Positions 35,450 to 42,748 of a stretch of 64,000 nucleotides of DNA are shown one piece after another. The position numbers were made by a program, and so were the translations under genes. The stretch spans positions 90,429-154,428 of the forward strand of contig NZ_NNBP01000014.1 of NCBI RefSeq assembly GCF_002803155.1, in the 5' to 3' direction. Each line of letters opens with the position of its first letter. Positions within the stretch are counted from its first letter, which is position 1. This DNA comes from Streptomyces sp. CB02959 (lineage in GTDB: Bacteria; Actinomycetota; Actinomycetes; Streptomycetales; Streptomycetaceae). The notes below the pieces were generated by a model that saw nothing but the letters and a program-made list of their open reading frames with translations, had not been told where the DNA came from and made no database searches.

Positions 35450-35989
35450 GTGAGTGGTGAGGAACGACCGGAACGCCATGGCCAGGCCGCCGGTGGGACC
35501 GCCCGCAGCGTCTGGACGGAATCGATGTACGCCGTCGCGCGGTCGTGGCCCGGGACGAGGGTGCTGGTCGACCGGAGTCTGCCGCTGGGACGCCCGTCCG
35601 GGATCACGTACCCGGACGTGTGGCTGGCGGCCGTCGCACCGTCGGCCGCGTTGTGGCGATGGTACGGAGTGCGGGAGGCGAGGTATCCGGCCTTCGCCGA
35701 CCGGTACGAGTGTGAACTCGGGGATCCGGTGCGCGCCGCGGGGCTCCGGCGCCTCCACGGGCTGGCGCGGGGCGGGCCGTTGGTCCTGCAGACCGCCGTG
35801 ATGCCGATACACCTCAGTCATGCCCGGGTCCTGGCGCGGCACCTGCGGAGCGATGCGATGGGCGGTCCGCCGGAGCAGGGCGGCGACGACGCCTGCTGGC
35901 TGGGTCGGGTGTGCCCCGACTGTGGCCGCCATTCCGCGGTCCGGGGAGCCACCGCCTGCCCTTACTGCCAGGCGCCGATGGCGGGTTGA
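35450..35989 (+). CDS. DUF488-like protein with C-terminal zinc ribbon
   Basis: 179 residues of unknown function. The core resembles DUF488 (GTRVLVDRSLPLG, then APSAALWRWYGVREARYPAFADRYECEL and HLSHARVLARHLRS). It ends in a zinc ribbon with two CPxC knuckles (CPDCGRH and CPYCQAP), which is not part of the usual DUF488 protein. GTG 35450 follows AAGGAG by seven bases. Nucleic-acid or protein contact by the ribbon is possible; nothing in the context fixes it. Confidence 0.65.
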   Translation: MSGEERPERHGQAAGGTARSVWTESMYAVARSWPGTRVLVDRSLPLGRPSGITYPDVWLAAVAPSAALWRWYGVREARYPAFADRYECELGDPVRAAGLRRLHGLARGGPLVLQTAVMPIHLSHARVLARHLRSDAMGGPPEQGGDDACWLGRVCPDCGRHSAVRGATACPYCQAPMAG

Positions 35990-36205
35990 CGGGCGGGCGG
36001 GGCCGACCGGTCCGGCTCCGGGTGGCCCGGTGGTGCCGTGTGTGCGGGGCGGGGGTCGCTGGAATGGGCCACGGGAGAGTGGGTTACATGAGTAAAACAA
36101 CGCGAAAGAGGGAATTGTCAGCGGTTGCCCTAATGGTCGCGATCTGAGTGCCGAAGGGAAGAACGGAGCGGCAGTGGGTCGCTTGGAATGATCGAAAGGT
36201 TCGGA

Positions 36206-36487
36206 ATGTCACGGATCACTCGGATTACCGCCATGGCTGCTCTCGCGGCCGGGACCGCACTGGGCGGGAGTTCGGCTGCCTTCGCCGACAGCCACGCGGC
36301 CGGCTCCGCCGTCCGCTCGCCCGGCGTGCTTTCGGGCAACCTCATCCAGATGCCGGTGCACGTTCCCATCAACCTGTGCGGCAACACCGTGAACTTCATT
36401 GCGGCGTTGAACCCGGCGTTCGGCAACGTGTGCGTCAACAGCAGCTTCAAGGTTGTGAAGCACCACCGCCACCACGGCAAGCGCTGA
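36206..36487 (+). CDS. Short chaplin with basic C-terminal tail
   Basis: Cell-surface amphipathic protein that coats aerial hyphae, 93 residues. Signal peptide MSRITRITAMAALAAGTALG with cleavage near AAFADS; then the chaplin domain GVLSGNLIQMPVHVPINL, CGNTVNFIAALNPAFGNVC with both conserved Cys. Chaplins usually stop within a few residues of the second Cys; this one continues with SSFKVVKHHRHHGKR, a His/Lys/Arg tail. ATG 36206 has GAAAGG upstream at six bases; an ATG at 36188 is in frame. Confidence 0.9.
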   Translation: MSRITRITAMAALAAGTALGGSSAAFADSHAAGSAVRSPGVLSGNLIQMPVHVPINLCGNTVNFIAALNPAFGNVCVNSSFKVVKHHRHHGKR

Positions 36488-36529
36488 GGCGACCGTCGTT
36501 GACCCGGTAACTCAGGGTTTTTAGGCAAT

Positions 36530-36580
36530 GGGCCCGTCCCGTCCCTTCCGGCCACTCCGGCCTGGGGGCGGGGCGGGCCC
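36530..36580. terminator. Inverted repeat between convergent chaplin and MarR genes
   Basis: GGGCCCGTCCCG (36530-36541) and CGGGGCGGGCCC (36569-36580), one mismatch, 27-base loop. It follows the chaplin gene by about 45 bases and the MarR stop by 30 on the other strand. Probable bidirectional terminator. Confidence 0.55.
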
Positions 36581-36611
36581 CGTCGTTGCTCGTGCGGTCC
36601 GCTCTGGTGGG

Positions 36612-37082
36612 TCACGGTGCCGGCCGGTCCGGGAGCCGGGTCGCGGGGTTGCGCAGAGCCGCGGTCGCGTCCGAGACCCGTTGCAGCAACTCCAGGAAAG
36701 CGGCCTGCTCCTGGGGATCCAGGGGGGCCAGGAAGATCTGGTTCATCCGGGCGGTCCGCCCGGAGAGCTTGTGGTGCAGACGGGAGCCCCGCTCGGTGAG
36801 GTGCAGGACGGAGCGCCGGGCGTCCTTGGTGTCGCGCACCTTGCCGACCAACTCGCGGGCGACCAGGCGGCGGACCGCCTCGGCGATGGTGGGGCGGTCG
36901 AGGCCGACCCGCTCGCCCACGGTCCGTTGGTCGAGACCGTCTGCGCCGACCAGTGTGTTGAGCACGGCGAACTGCGGGGACGTGACGTCCTCCGACACGA
37001 TCGTGGTCCACAGCAGGGTGTGTGCCTGCTGGAGCCGCCGGGCCAGATGGCCGGGGTGGGTGCTGAGGTCGAGCGCGGGCAC
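36612..37082 (-). CDS. MarR-family transcriptional regulator
   Basis: 156-residue winged-helix dimer. Features: HLARRLQQAHTLLWTTIVSE, TSPQFAVLNTL, LDQRTVGERVGLDRPTIAEA (recognition region), wing VRDTKDARRSVLHLTERG. GTG 37082 has AGGAAGG close upstream and starts at VPALDLS; an upstream in-frame ATG (37112) reads into antisense of the pcaJ remnant. Adjacent to the pca genes on the opposite strand, so it was probably their aromatic-acid-sensing repressor before the deletion at about 37105. Confidence 0.88.
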   Translation of the reverse strand: MPALDLSTHPGHLARRLQQAHTLLWTTIVSEDVTSPQFAVLNTLVGADGLDQRTVGERVGLDRPTIAEAVRRLVARELVGKVRDTKDARRSVLHLTERGSRLHHKLSGRTARMNQIFLAPLDPQEQAAFLELLQRVSDATAALRNPATRLPDRPAP

Positions 37083-37104
37083 GGTGCCTTCCTGCTCCTC
37101 TCCC

Positions 37105-37571
37105 GACCTCATCAACGCCGGCAAGGAGACCGTCACGGTCCGCCCGGCGCCTCCTACTTCGACTCCGCCCTGTCCTTCGGGATGATCCGGGGAGGCCACA
37201 TCGACGTCGTCGTGCTCGGCGCCATGCAGGTGTCCCGCCACGGCGACCTCGCCAACTGGGCCGTCCCCGGCAAGATGATCACCGGGATCGGCGGGGCGAT
37301 GGACCTCGTGCACGGCGCCCGGACCGTCCTCGTCGCCATGACCCACACGGCCAAGGACGGTTCGGCCAAGCTCGTCGCGGACTGCACGCTGCCGCTGACC
37401 GGCCGGGGGTGCGTCGACCGGATCATCACCGACCTCGGCGTGCTCGACATCGACGAGGACGGGTTCGTCCTCGTCGAGCGGGCACCGGGCGTCACCGCCG
37501 AGGAGATCGCCGAGAAGACCGCCGCACCGGTTCGCAGCGAGATCAACAAGACACGTGGAAAGGGGAGTTGA
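37105..37571 (+). pseudogene. pcaJ: 3-oxoacid (3-oxoadipate) CoA-transferase subunit B, truncated and frameshifted
   Basis: Only the C-terminal part of the beta subunit remains. It begins at DLINAGKETVTV, a motif found about 100 residues into whole proteins, directly behind the MarR 5' region. The frame then shifts near 37145 and continues GASYFDSALSFGMIRGGHID, AMQVSRHGDLANW, VPGKMITGIGGAMDLVHGA, CTLPLTGRGCVDRI and LGVLDIDEDGF to the stop. No subunit A gene (pcaI) or start codon is present. So both a 5' deletion and a frameshift are needed to explain it. It precedes pcaH by six bases, as expected of a former pcaIJHGB operon. Confidence 0.8.
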
Positions 37572-37577
37572 GGGACT

Positions 37578-38351
37578 ATGGCAGTGACACAAGCCGAGAT
37601 CGACCGGGAGGTCGCGCGGGCGCAGGAGGCGTACGAGACGGCCGTTGCCGAGGGCGCCGCGCGCACCGCACACCCGACCCGGGACTACCCGCCGTACCGG
37701 TCCAGCGCGCTCCGGCACCCCAAGCGGCCGCTGGTCGCCGTGGCCCTGCAGCAGGATCCCGAGGCCGTCGAGCTGGGCTCGCCCGCGTTCGGCAGGACCG
37801 ACGTCACCGAACTCGACCACGACCTCACCCGCCAGCACCAGGGCGCGCCGCTCGGTGAACGCATCACCGTCAGCGGCCGGCTGCTCGACCGGTCCGGCCG
37901 CCCCGTGCGCGGCCAACTGATTGAGATCTGGCAGGCCAACGCCGCCGGCCGCTACGCCCACCAGCGCGACCAGCATCGCGCGCCGCTCGACCCGAACTTC
38001 ACGGGCGTCGGCCGGACGCTGACCGGCGACGACGGCGGCTACACCTTCACCACGATCAAGCCCGGGGCCTATCCATGGCGGAACCACAGCGGCGCCTGGC
38101 GCCCCGCCCACCTCCACTTCTCGCTCTTCGGGACCGCGTTCACCCAACGGCTCGTCACCCAGATGTACTTCCCCGGCGATCCGCTCTTCCGCCACGACCC
38201 CATCCTGCAGTCGGTCACCGACGACGCCGCCCGGCAGCGGCTGATCGCCCGCTACGACCACGACCGGTCGGAGCCGGAGTGGTCCCTGGGCTACCACTGG
38301 GACATCGTCCTCGACGGCCCCACCGCCACCTGGATCGAGGAGGGCCGCTGA
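37578..38351 (+). CDS. pcaH: Protocatechuate 3,4-dioxygenase beta subunit
   Basis: Intradiol ring-cleavage enzyme subunit with the catalytic ferric iron; converts protocatechuate to 3-carboxy-cis,cis-muconate together with PcaG. 257 residues, normal length. Iron-ligand regions are intact: RYAHQRDQHRAPLDPNF (Tyr), VTQMYFPGDPL (Tyr), RPAHLHFSLFG (His-x-His); ERITVSGRLLDRSGRPVRG and QLIEIWQANAAG are typical. ATG 37578 follows a GGGAG/GAGGG region. Its partner pcaG, starting one base after its stop, is deleted internally, so the enzyme is probably inactive in this strain. Confidence 0.93.
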   Translation: MAVTQAEIDREVARAQEAYETAVAEGAARTAHPTRDYPPYRSSALRHPKRPLVAVALQQDPEAVELGSPAFGRTDVTELDHDLTRQHQGAPLGERITVSGRLLDRSGRPVRGQLIEIWQANAAGRYAHQRDQHRAPLDPNFTGVGRTLTGDDGGYTFTTIKPGAYPWRNHSGAWRPAHLHFSLFGTAFTQRLVTQMYFPGDPLFRHDPILQSVTDDAARQRLIARYDHDRSEPEWSLGYHWDIVLDGPTATWIEEGR

Positions 38352-38352
38352 C

Positions 38353-38586
38353 ATGACGACCCCGCACCTCGCGGTCTGTGCCTCCGCCCGCGGTCGCACC
38401 CGGCACCTGCCCACCCGGGTGTACCCGCCGACGCCGGACCGGGCGCCGACCACGGATCCGCGGCCGGCCGCACTGCCACCCGAACGGCGCGCGCCGCGGT
38501 TGGCCGCCGCGGAACCGCAGGGCAGCCATCGTTTCGACATCCGGTTGCAGGGTCCGGCGGAGACGGTGTTCCTGGAGTTCGCATGA
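38353..38586 (+). pseudogene. pcaG: Protocatechuate 3,4-dioxygenase alpha subunit, internally deleted
   Basis: 77 residues where about 190-200 are expected. The start (MTTP) and position after pcaH are correct, but the frame goes straight to the C-terminal part: a decayed form of the ARGLxRHLxTRVYFPD motif (ASARGRTRHLPTRVYPPTP), TDPRPAALPPERRAPRL and the end RFDIRLQGPAETVFLEF. About 120 residues are missing, and the remaining motif carries non-conservative changes. The deletion is in frame, so downstream pcaB translation (ATGA overlap at 38583) is kept. It should not form a working dioxygenase with PcaH. Confidence 0.8.
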
Positions 38587-39998
38587 GCCACGACCACGAC
38601 GAGCACGACGGTCACCACGTCAGCGATGTACACGACGGTCACGACGGGGCGGACGGCGGGCGTGACACCGGGCTGCTCGACCCGGTGCGGGTGGGCTCGG
38701 CGGCCGAGGCCGCCACCGGCGACACCGCCTTCCTACAGGCGATGCTGGACGCCGAGGCCGCGCTCACCCGGGCCCAGGCGGCCCTCGGCCTGGCGCCCGT
38801 GGAGGCGGCCCGCGCCGTCACCGAGGCCGCCCGCGCCGCCCGCTTCGACACCCGCGACCTCGCGCTGCGCGGGCGCGGCGGCGGCAACCCGGTCATCCCG
38901 CTGGTCGCCGCACTGACCGCGGCGGTACCCGACGCCCATGCGCCGTACGTGCACCGCGGGGCCACCAGCCAGGACATCCTCGACACGGCGTTGATGCTGG
39001 TCGCCCACCGGACGACGGGGCTCGTCGCGGCCGACCTGGAGGCCGCCGCCGGCACCCTGGCGCGCCTGGCCGCCGAGCACCGCGACACTCCGCTACCGGG
39101 CCGCACCCTCACCCAGCACGCCGTCCCGACGACCTTCGGACTGAAGGCCGCGGGCTGGCGCAGCCTGGTGCTGGACGCCAGGGACCGCCTCACCGTCGTA
39201 CGCCGCTCCCTCCCGGCCCAACTCGGCGGCGCCGCCGGCACCCTGGCGGCCTTCCACGCCTACGCGCAGGCCGAGGGCGTGGTGCCGCCGGAGTCCGCGG
39301 TGCGGCTGCTCGCCGGCTACGCCCGGGAAGTCGCCCTGGCCGAGCCCGCGTTGCCCTGGCACGCCCTGCGCACCCCGGTGGCCGATCTGTCCAGTGCCCT
39401 GGCCTTCACCGCCGGGGCGCTGGGCAAGCTCGCCGCCGACGTACTGGTCCTCTCCCGCACCGAGGTCGGCGAGGTGAGCGAGGGCGCCGGCGGCGGTTCG
39501 TCGGCCATGCCGCACAAGGCGAATCCGGTGCGGGCCACGCTCATCGCCGCGGCCGCGCGCCGGGCGCCGGCGATGGCCGCCGTGCTGTACGGGTGCGTCG
39601 CCGCGGAGGACGAGCGGCCCGCCGGCGCCTGGCACGCGGAGGGCGAAACCCTGCGGTACCTGCTGCGCCTGGTCGGGGGAGCGGCCCGGGACGCCGCGGA
39701 ACTCGTCGCCGGGCTGCACGTCCACCCCGCGCGGATGCGCGCGAACCTGGACCTGACCGACGGGATGGTGGTGTCGGAGCGGCTGACCGCCGTCCTCGCC
39801 GCCCGACTTGGCCGGTCCGCTGCCCGCCGTCTGCTGGCCGAGGCCGCGCACACCGTCCGTACGGGAGGCGGAAGCCTGGCCGACGCGCTGTCGGCCGAGC
39901 CCGCCCTCAAGGGCCTCGACCTGGCCGCCCTCACCGACCCCACCCACTACACCGGAGCGGCGGCGGCCCTCACCGACCGTGCGCTCGCCCGGCCGTGA
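38583..39998 (+). CDS. pcaB: 3-carboxy-cis,cis-muconate cycloisomerase
   Basis: Fumarase/aspartase-superfamily enzyme of the protocatechuate branch of the beta-ketoadipate pathway, 471 residues. Signature GSSAMPHKANPV near residue 301, RGGGNPVIPLV, YVHRGATSQDILDTALML and TLTQHAVPTTFGLKAAGW are all present. The N-terminus carries about 25 extra residues rich in His and Asp (HDHDEHDGHH, VHDGHDG), absent from most homologues. ATG 38583 overlaps the pcaG stop. The next pathway enzyme (pcaL/pcaC/pcaD) is absent downstream, so the product has no local outlet. Confidence 0.92.
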   Translation: MSHDHDEHDGHHVSDVHDGHDGADGGRDTGLLDPVRVGSAAEAATGDTAFLQAMLDAEAALTRAQAALGLAPVEAARAVTEAARAARFDTRDLALRGRGGGNPVIPLVAALTAAVPDAHAPYVHRGATSQDILDTALMLVAHRTTGLVAADLEAAAGTLARLAAEHRDTPLPGRTLTQHAVPTTFGLKAAGWRSLVLDARDRLTVVRRSLPAQLGGAAGTLAAFHAYAQAEGVVPPESAVRLLAGYAREVALAEPALPWHALRTPVADLSSALAFTAGALGKLAADVLVLSRTEVGEVSEGAGGGSSAMPHKANPVRATLIAAAARRAPAMAAVLYGCVAAEDERPAGAWHAEGETLRYLLRLVGGAARDAAELVAGLHVHPARMRANLDLTDGMVVSERLTAVLAARLGRSAARRLLAEAAHTVRTGGGSLADALSAEPALKGLDLAALTDPTHYTGAAAALTDRALARP

Positions 39999-40028
39999 GC
40001 CGGCGCCGCGCCGACCCCGCCGCCCGTA

Positions 40029-40379
40029 TCACTCGATGTGTCCGCAGGCGGAGCAGACGAACTGGCTCTCCTGCGTCGGTTTCCCGTCCTGGTCCGTCTC
40101 GACGGTGCGGTACATGGTGCCGCCGCACTTGCCGCAGCCTCGGGTCTCGATGAGCTGGCCCATGGGCAGATCCTCCATCGGGAGGCGCGTGCGGCACCCG
40201 CCGCGCAGCGCCATCGCGTAGTCGAGCAGGACGAACGCCTCTTGCCGGCCCCGCTCGCGGATGGTGATGTCGTCCGCGGTCTCACCCGTCGCCGCGACGC
40301 GACCGCACCGGTAACAGCAGTGCCGGTTGCTCTGCGGCCCCGGCTCCAGCATCGACAGGCGGCAGTCAGGACAGTCCAC
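40029..40379 (-). CDS. Small zinc-ribbon protein (two Cys4 knuckle sets)
   Basis: 116 residues, unknown function. Cys pairs CPDCRL, CYRCGRV, CGKCGGT and CSACGH could bind two zinc ions, one at each end of a helical middle (ERGRQEAFVLLDYAMALRGG). GTG 40379 has AAGGAGG six bases upstream, located inside the 3' end of the preceding gene, so the two overlap by 14 bases and are coupled. Nucleic-acid binding or a scaffold role is plausible; nothing more can be said. Confidence 0.7.
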   Translation of the reverse strand: MDCPDCRLSMLEPGPQSNRHCCYRCGRVAATGETADDITIRERGRQEAFVLLDYAMALRGGCRTRLPMEDLPMGQLIETRGCGKCGGTMYRTVETDQDGKPTQESQFVCSACGHIE

Positions 40380-40629
40380 TGTCGGCCTCCTTGACGAATC
40401 CGCACCGTGCGCAGACCGCGATCGGCCGCCCGTCCCGGTCGCGCTGGCCCCACATGGTGTTGCGGCACTGCGGGCAGCCGCTGGTGTGGATGCCGCGCGG
40501 TCCGAGCGGCGGCGGTTCGGGCGTGGACTCCACATACGCGATGATCAGCGCCCGGTCCCGCTCGCTGTTCCCTGCCATGCGCAGCAGATTCGCCAGCCGC
40601 GACCGTGCTTCGTCGGCGAAGGTCCCCAT
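40366..40629 (-). CDS. Small zinc-ribbon protein
   Basis: 87 residues, unknown function. Helical N-terminus (FADEARSRLANLLRMAGNSERD) then a zinc ribbon CPQCRNT / CARCGFV. It resembles the next gene's C-terminal ribbon layout (TMWGQRDRDGRPIAVCARCG versus TMYRTVETDQDGKP, then FVCSACG), so the pair may be paralogous ribbons. ATG 40629. First gene of a two-gene overlapping unit. Confidence 0.72.
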   Translation of the reverse strand: MGTFADEARSRLANLLRMAGNSERDRALIIAYVESTPEPPPLGPRGIHTSGCPQCRNTMWGQRDRDGRPIAVCARCGFVKEADSGLS

Positions 40630-40750
40630 GGCGCGGAGGTTATCTGTCCGGCGCCCCCGAGACGACGACCTCTCGCGGAGTGCACTCGATCAGTTGAGAT
40701 GACCAGCGGCGTCGCCGCGACACGGGCCGGCGTAGGGAGCGGACCAGTTG

Positions 40751-40770
40751 TAAGTCAGTTGCTTGACTTA
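40751..40770. promoter_or_regulatory. Palindromic operator candidate before P450-TetR-P450 genes
   Basis: TAAGTCA-GTTGCT-TGACTTA, perfect 7-bp arms, 52 bases before the P450 GTG. The TetR encoded as the second gene is the natural candidate to bind it. Confidence 0.65.
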
Positions 40771-40822
40771 GGAATTCGGGCGGCGTTGACTGCTCACCGA
40801 CCCCACGACGAAGGGAGACGGT

Positions 40823-42037
40823 GTGAGCTACGACAACGGCGCGCCCGTACGGGCCTATCCGCTGACGGCACCGAGTGCGCTGGAAGCCCCCGAGGACTGG
40901 CGGGAGTTGCGCGCCGGATGCCCGGTGGCCCCGGTGACCCTGCCCAGCGGTGACCGGGCCTCGCTGCTGACCCGCTACGACGACGTCAAGCAGGTGCTGT
41001 CCGACCCCCGTTGCACCCGCCAGTTGGACGCCGAGGGTGCTGCCCGCATCTCCGCCGACGCCTCGGGCGGCGTGTTCAACAGCTCGATGGCCGAGTCGCT
41101 CAACGGCGCCGGTCAGCAGCGCTGGCGCCGGATGCTGACCAAGTGGTTCACCGCCAAGCGGATGAACGCGCTGCGCCCGGCGATCGAGGCGATGGCCGAG
41201 CAACTGGTCGACGACATGGTCGAGCACGGCCACCCGGCCGACCTCAAGGCGAGCGTCGGCTTCCCGCTGCCGGTATGGGTGATCTGTGATCTGCTCGGCG
41301 TCCCGGAAACCGACCGGGACCGGTTCTCCCGATGGTCCGACATGCTGCTCAACCTCACCCGCTACGGACAGCGCGAGATCGACACCGCCCAGCGGGACTT
41401 CCACGCCTACCTGGCCGGCCACCTGGAACTCAAGCGCACGGACCCGGGGGAGGACCTGCTCAGCTCCCTGATCACCGCGACCGACGCCGACGGCGGGCGG
41501 CTGACCGACGACCAGCTCGCCGCCACCGGCCAGGCGCTGCTGATCGCCGGCCACGAGACCACCGCCAACATGATCGGCAAGATGATGGCGCTGCTGCTCG
41601 CCGACCGCCGCCGGTGGGAGCAACTGGTCGCCGACCGCTCGCTGGTGCGCACCGCCGTGGAGGAGGCGCTCCGGTTCGACGCCAACGCCGGCTTCGGCAT
41701 GCCGCGTTACGTCAAGGAGGACATCGAGGTCGCCGGCACCGTCCTGGCCCGCGGTACGACCCTGGTGTGCAGTATGGCGGCGGCCAACCGCGACGACGAG
41801 GTGTTCGCCGGCGCCGAGGGGATGAGCCTGGACCGGAGCCCCAACCCCCACCTCGCCTTCGGTGCCGGACCGCACTCCTGCCTGGGCCAGGCACTCGCCC
41901 GTACCGAACTCCAGGTCGTGCTCGACGTCCTGATCCGCCGCCTGCCCACCCTCGAACTGGCGGTACCCGCAGGAGAGTTGCGCCGTATCGAAGGACTGGT
42001 CGTCGGCGGCCTGCACGACGTTCCGGTCCGGTGGTGA
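40823..42037 (+). CDS. Cytochrome P450
   Basis: 404 residues. I-helix LIAGHETTANM near residue 242, ExxR in EEALRFD, heme loop FGAGPHSCLG with ligand Cys353, N-terminal YPLTAPSALEAPEDW like CYP107/CYP105-related bacterial class I enzymes. GTG 40823 has AAGGGAG six bases upstream. First gene of a unit with a TetR gene (overlapping end) and another P450. Needs a ferredoxin encoded elsewhere. Substrate unknown. Confidence 0.93.
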   Translation: MSYDNGAPVRAYPLTAPSALEAPEDWRELRAGCPVAPVTLPSGDRASLLTRYDDVKQVLSDPRCTRQLDAEGAARISADASGGVFNSSMAESLNGAGQQRWRRMLTKWFTAKRMNALRPAIEAMAEQLVDDMVEHGHPADLKASVGFPLPVWVICDLLGVPETDRDRFSRWSDMLLNLTRYGQREIDTAQRDFHAYLAGHLELKRTDPGEDLLSSLITATDADGGRLTDDQLAATGQALLIAGHETTANMIGKMMALLLADRRRWEQLVADRSLVRTAVEEALRFDANAGFGMPRYVKEDIEVAGTVLARGTTLVCSMAAANRDDEVFAGAEGMSLDRSPNPHLAFGAGPHSCLGQALARTELQVVLDVLIRRLPTLELAVPAGELRRIEGLVVGGLHDVPVRW

Positions 42038-42039
42038 CG

Positions 42040-42678
42040 ATGTCCGTCAAAGCCGCCCGCTCGGCCGGGACCCGGGAGACCCTCCTCGCCGCGGCGGAGC
42101 GCCTGTTCGCCGAGCACGGCGTGTTCGCCGTCTCCAACCGCCAGATCAGCGAGGCCGCCGGCCAGGGCAACAACGCCGCCGTCGGCTACCACTTCGGCAC
42201 CAAGACCGACCTGATCCGGGCCGTCGTCCGCCGGCACGCCGAACCCGTCGACGCACTGCGGCGCCGCATGCTGGCCCGCACCGGCGACTCCCACGACGTG
42301 CGGGACTGGGTGGCGTGCCTGGTGCGGCCCGGTGCCCAGCACCTGGCGCAGTTGGGCAGCCCCACCTGGTACGCGCGGTTCGCCGCCCAGCTGATGACCG
42401 ACCCGGTGCTCCGCGAGCTGATGATCGACGAGGCGTTCGGCCCGTCCATCGAGCGGAACCTCGACGGGCTCAACCGGTGCCTGCCCGACCTGCCCCTGCC
42501 CGTACGGATCGAACGCGGCGCAATGGCACGCCACTTGATGGTGCACACGCTCGCCGAGCGCGAACGGTCCCTCGCCGACGGCACCCCCACCGTGCACCCC
42601 GACTGGGAGACCTACGCGGACGGACTCGTCGACGCGATCACCGGCCTGTGGCTCGCCCCGGTGACGCCCGCGGTATGA
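42040..42678 (+). CDS. TetR-family regulator between two P450 genes
   Basis: 212 residues. HTH near residues 8-55 (TRETLLAAAERLFAEHGVFA, then EAAGQGNNAAVGYHFGTKTD), a recognisable AefR-like group with long C-terminal domain. ATG 42040 lies two bases after the P450 stop; a GTG at 42034 overlapping it is the alternative. Co-transcribed with the upstream P450, so it likely autoregulates the unit through the palindrome at 40751. Confidence 0.88.
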   Translation: MSVKAARSAGTRETLLAAAERLFAEHGVFAVSNRQISEAAGQGNNAAVGYHFGTKTDLIRAVVRRHAEPVDALRRRMLARTGDSHDVRDWVACLVRPGAQHLAQLGSPTWYARFAAQLMTDPVLRELMIDEAFGPSIERNLDGLNRCLPDLPLPVRIERGAMARHLMVHTLAERERSLADGTPTVHPDWETYADGLVDAITGLWLAPVTPAV

Positions 42679-42748
42679 CCGCGCCCCACCGGAACAGCCC
42701 GTACCCCCCAACGGCGCCCGGACCACTGCGAGCGAAAGGCGGCCCCCC

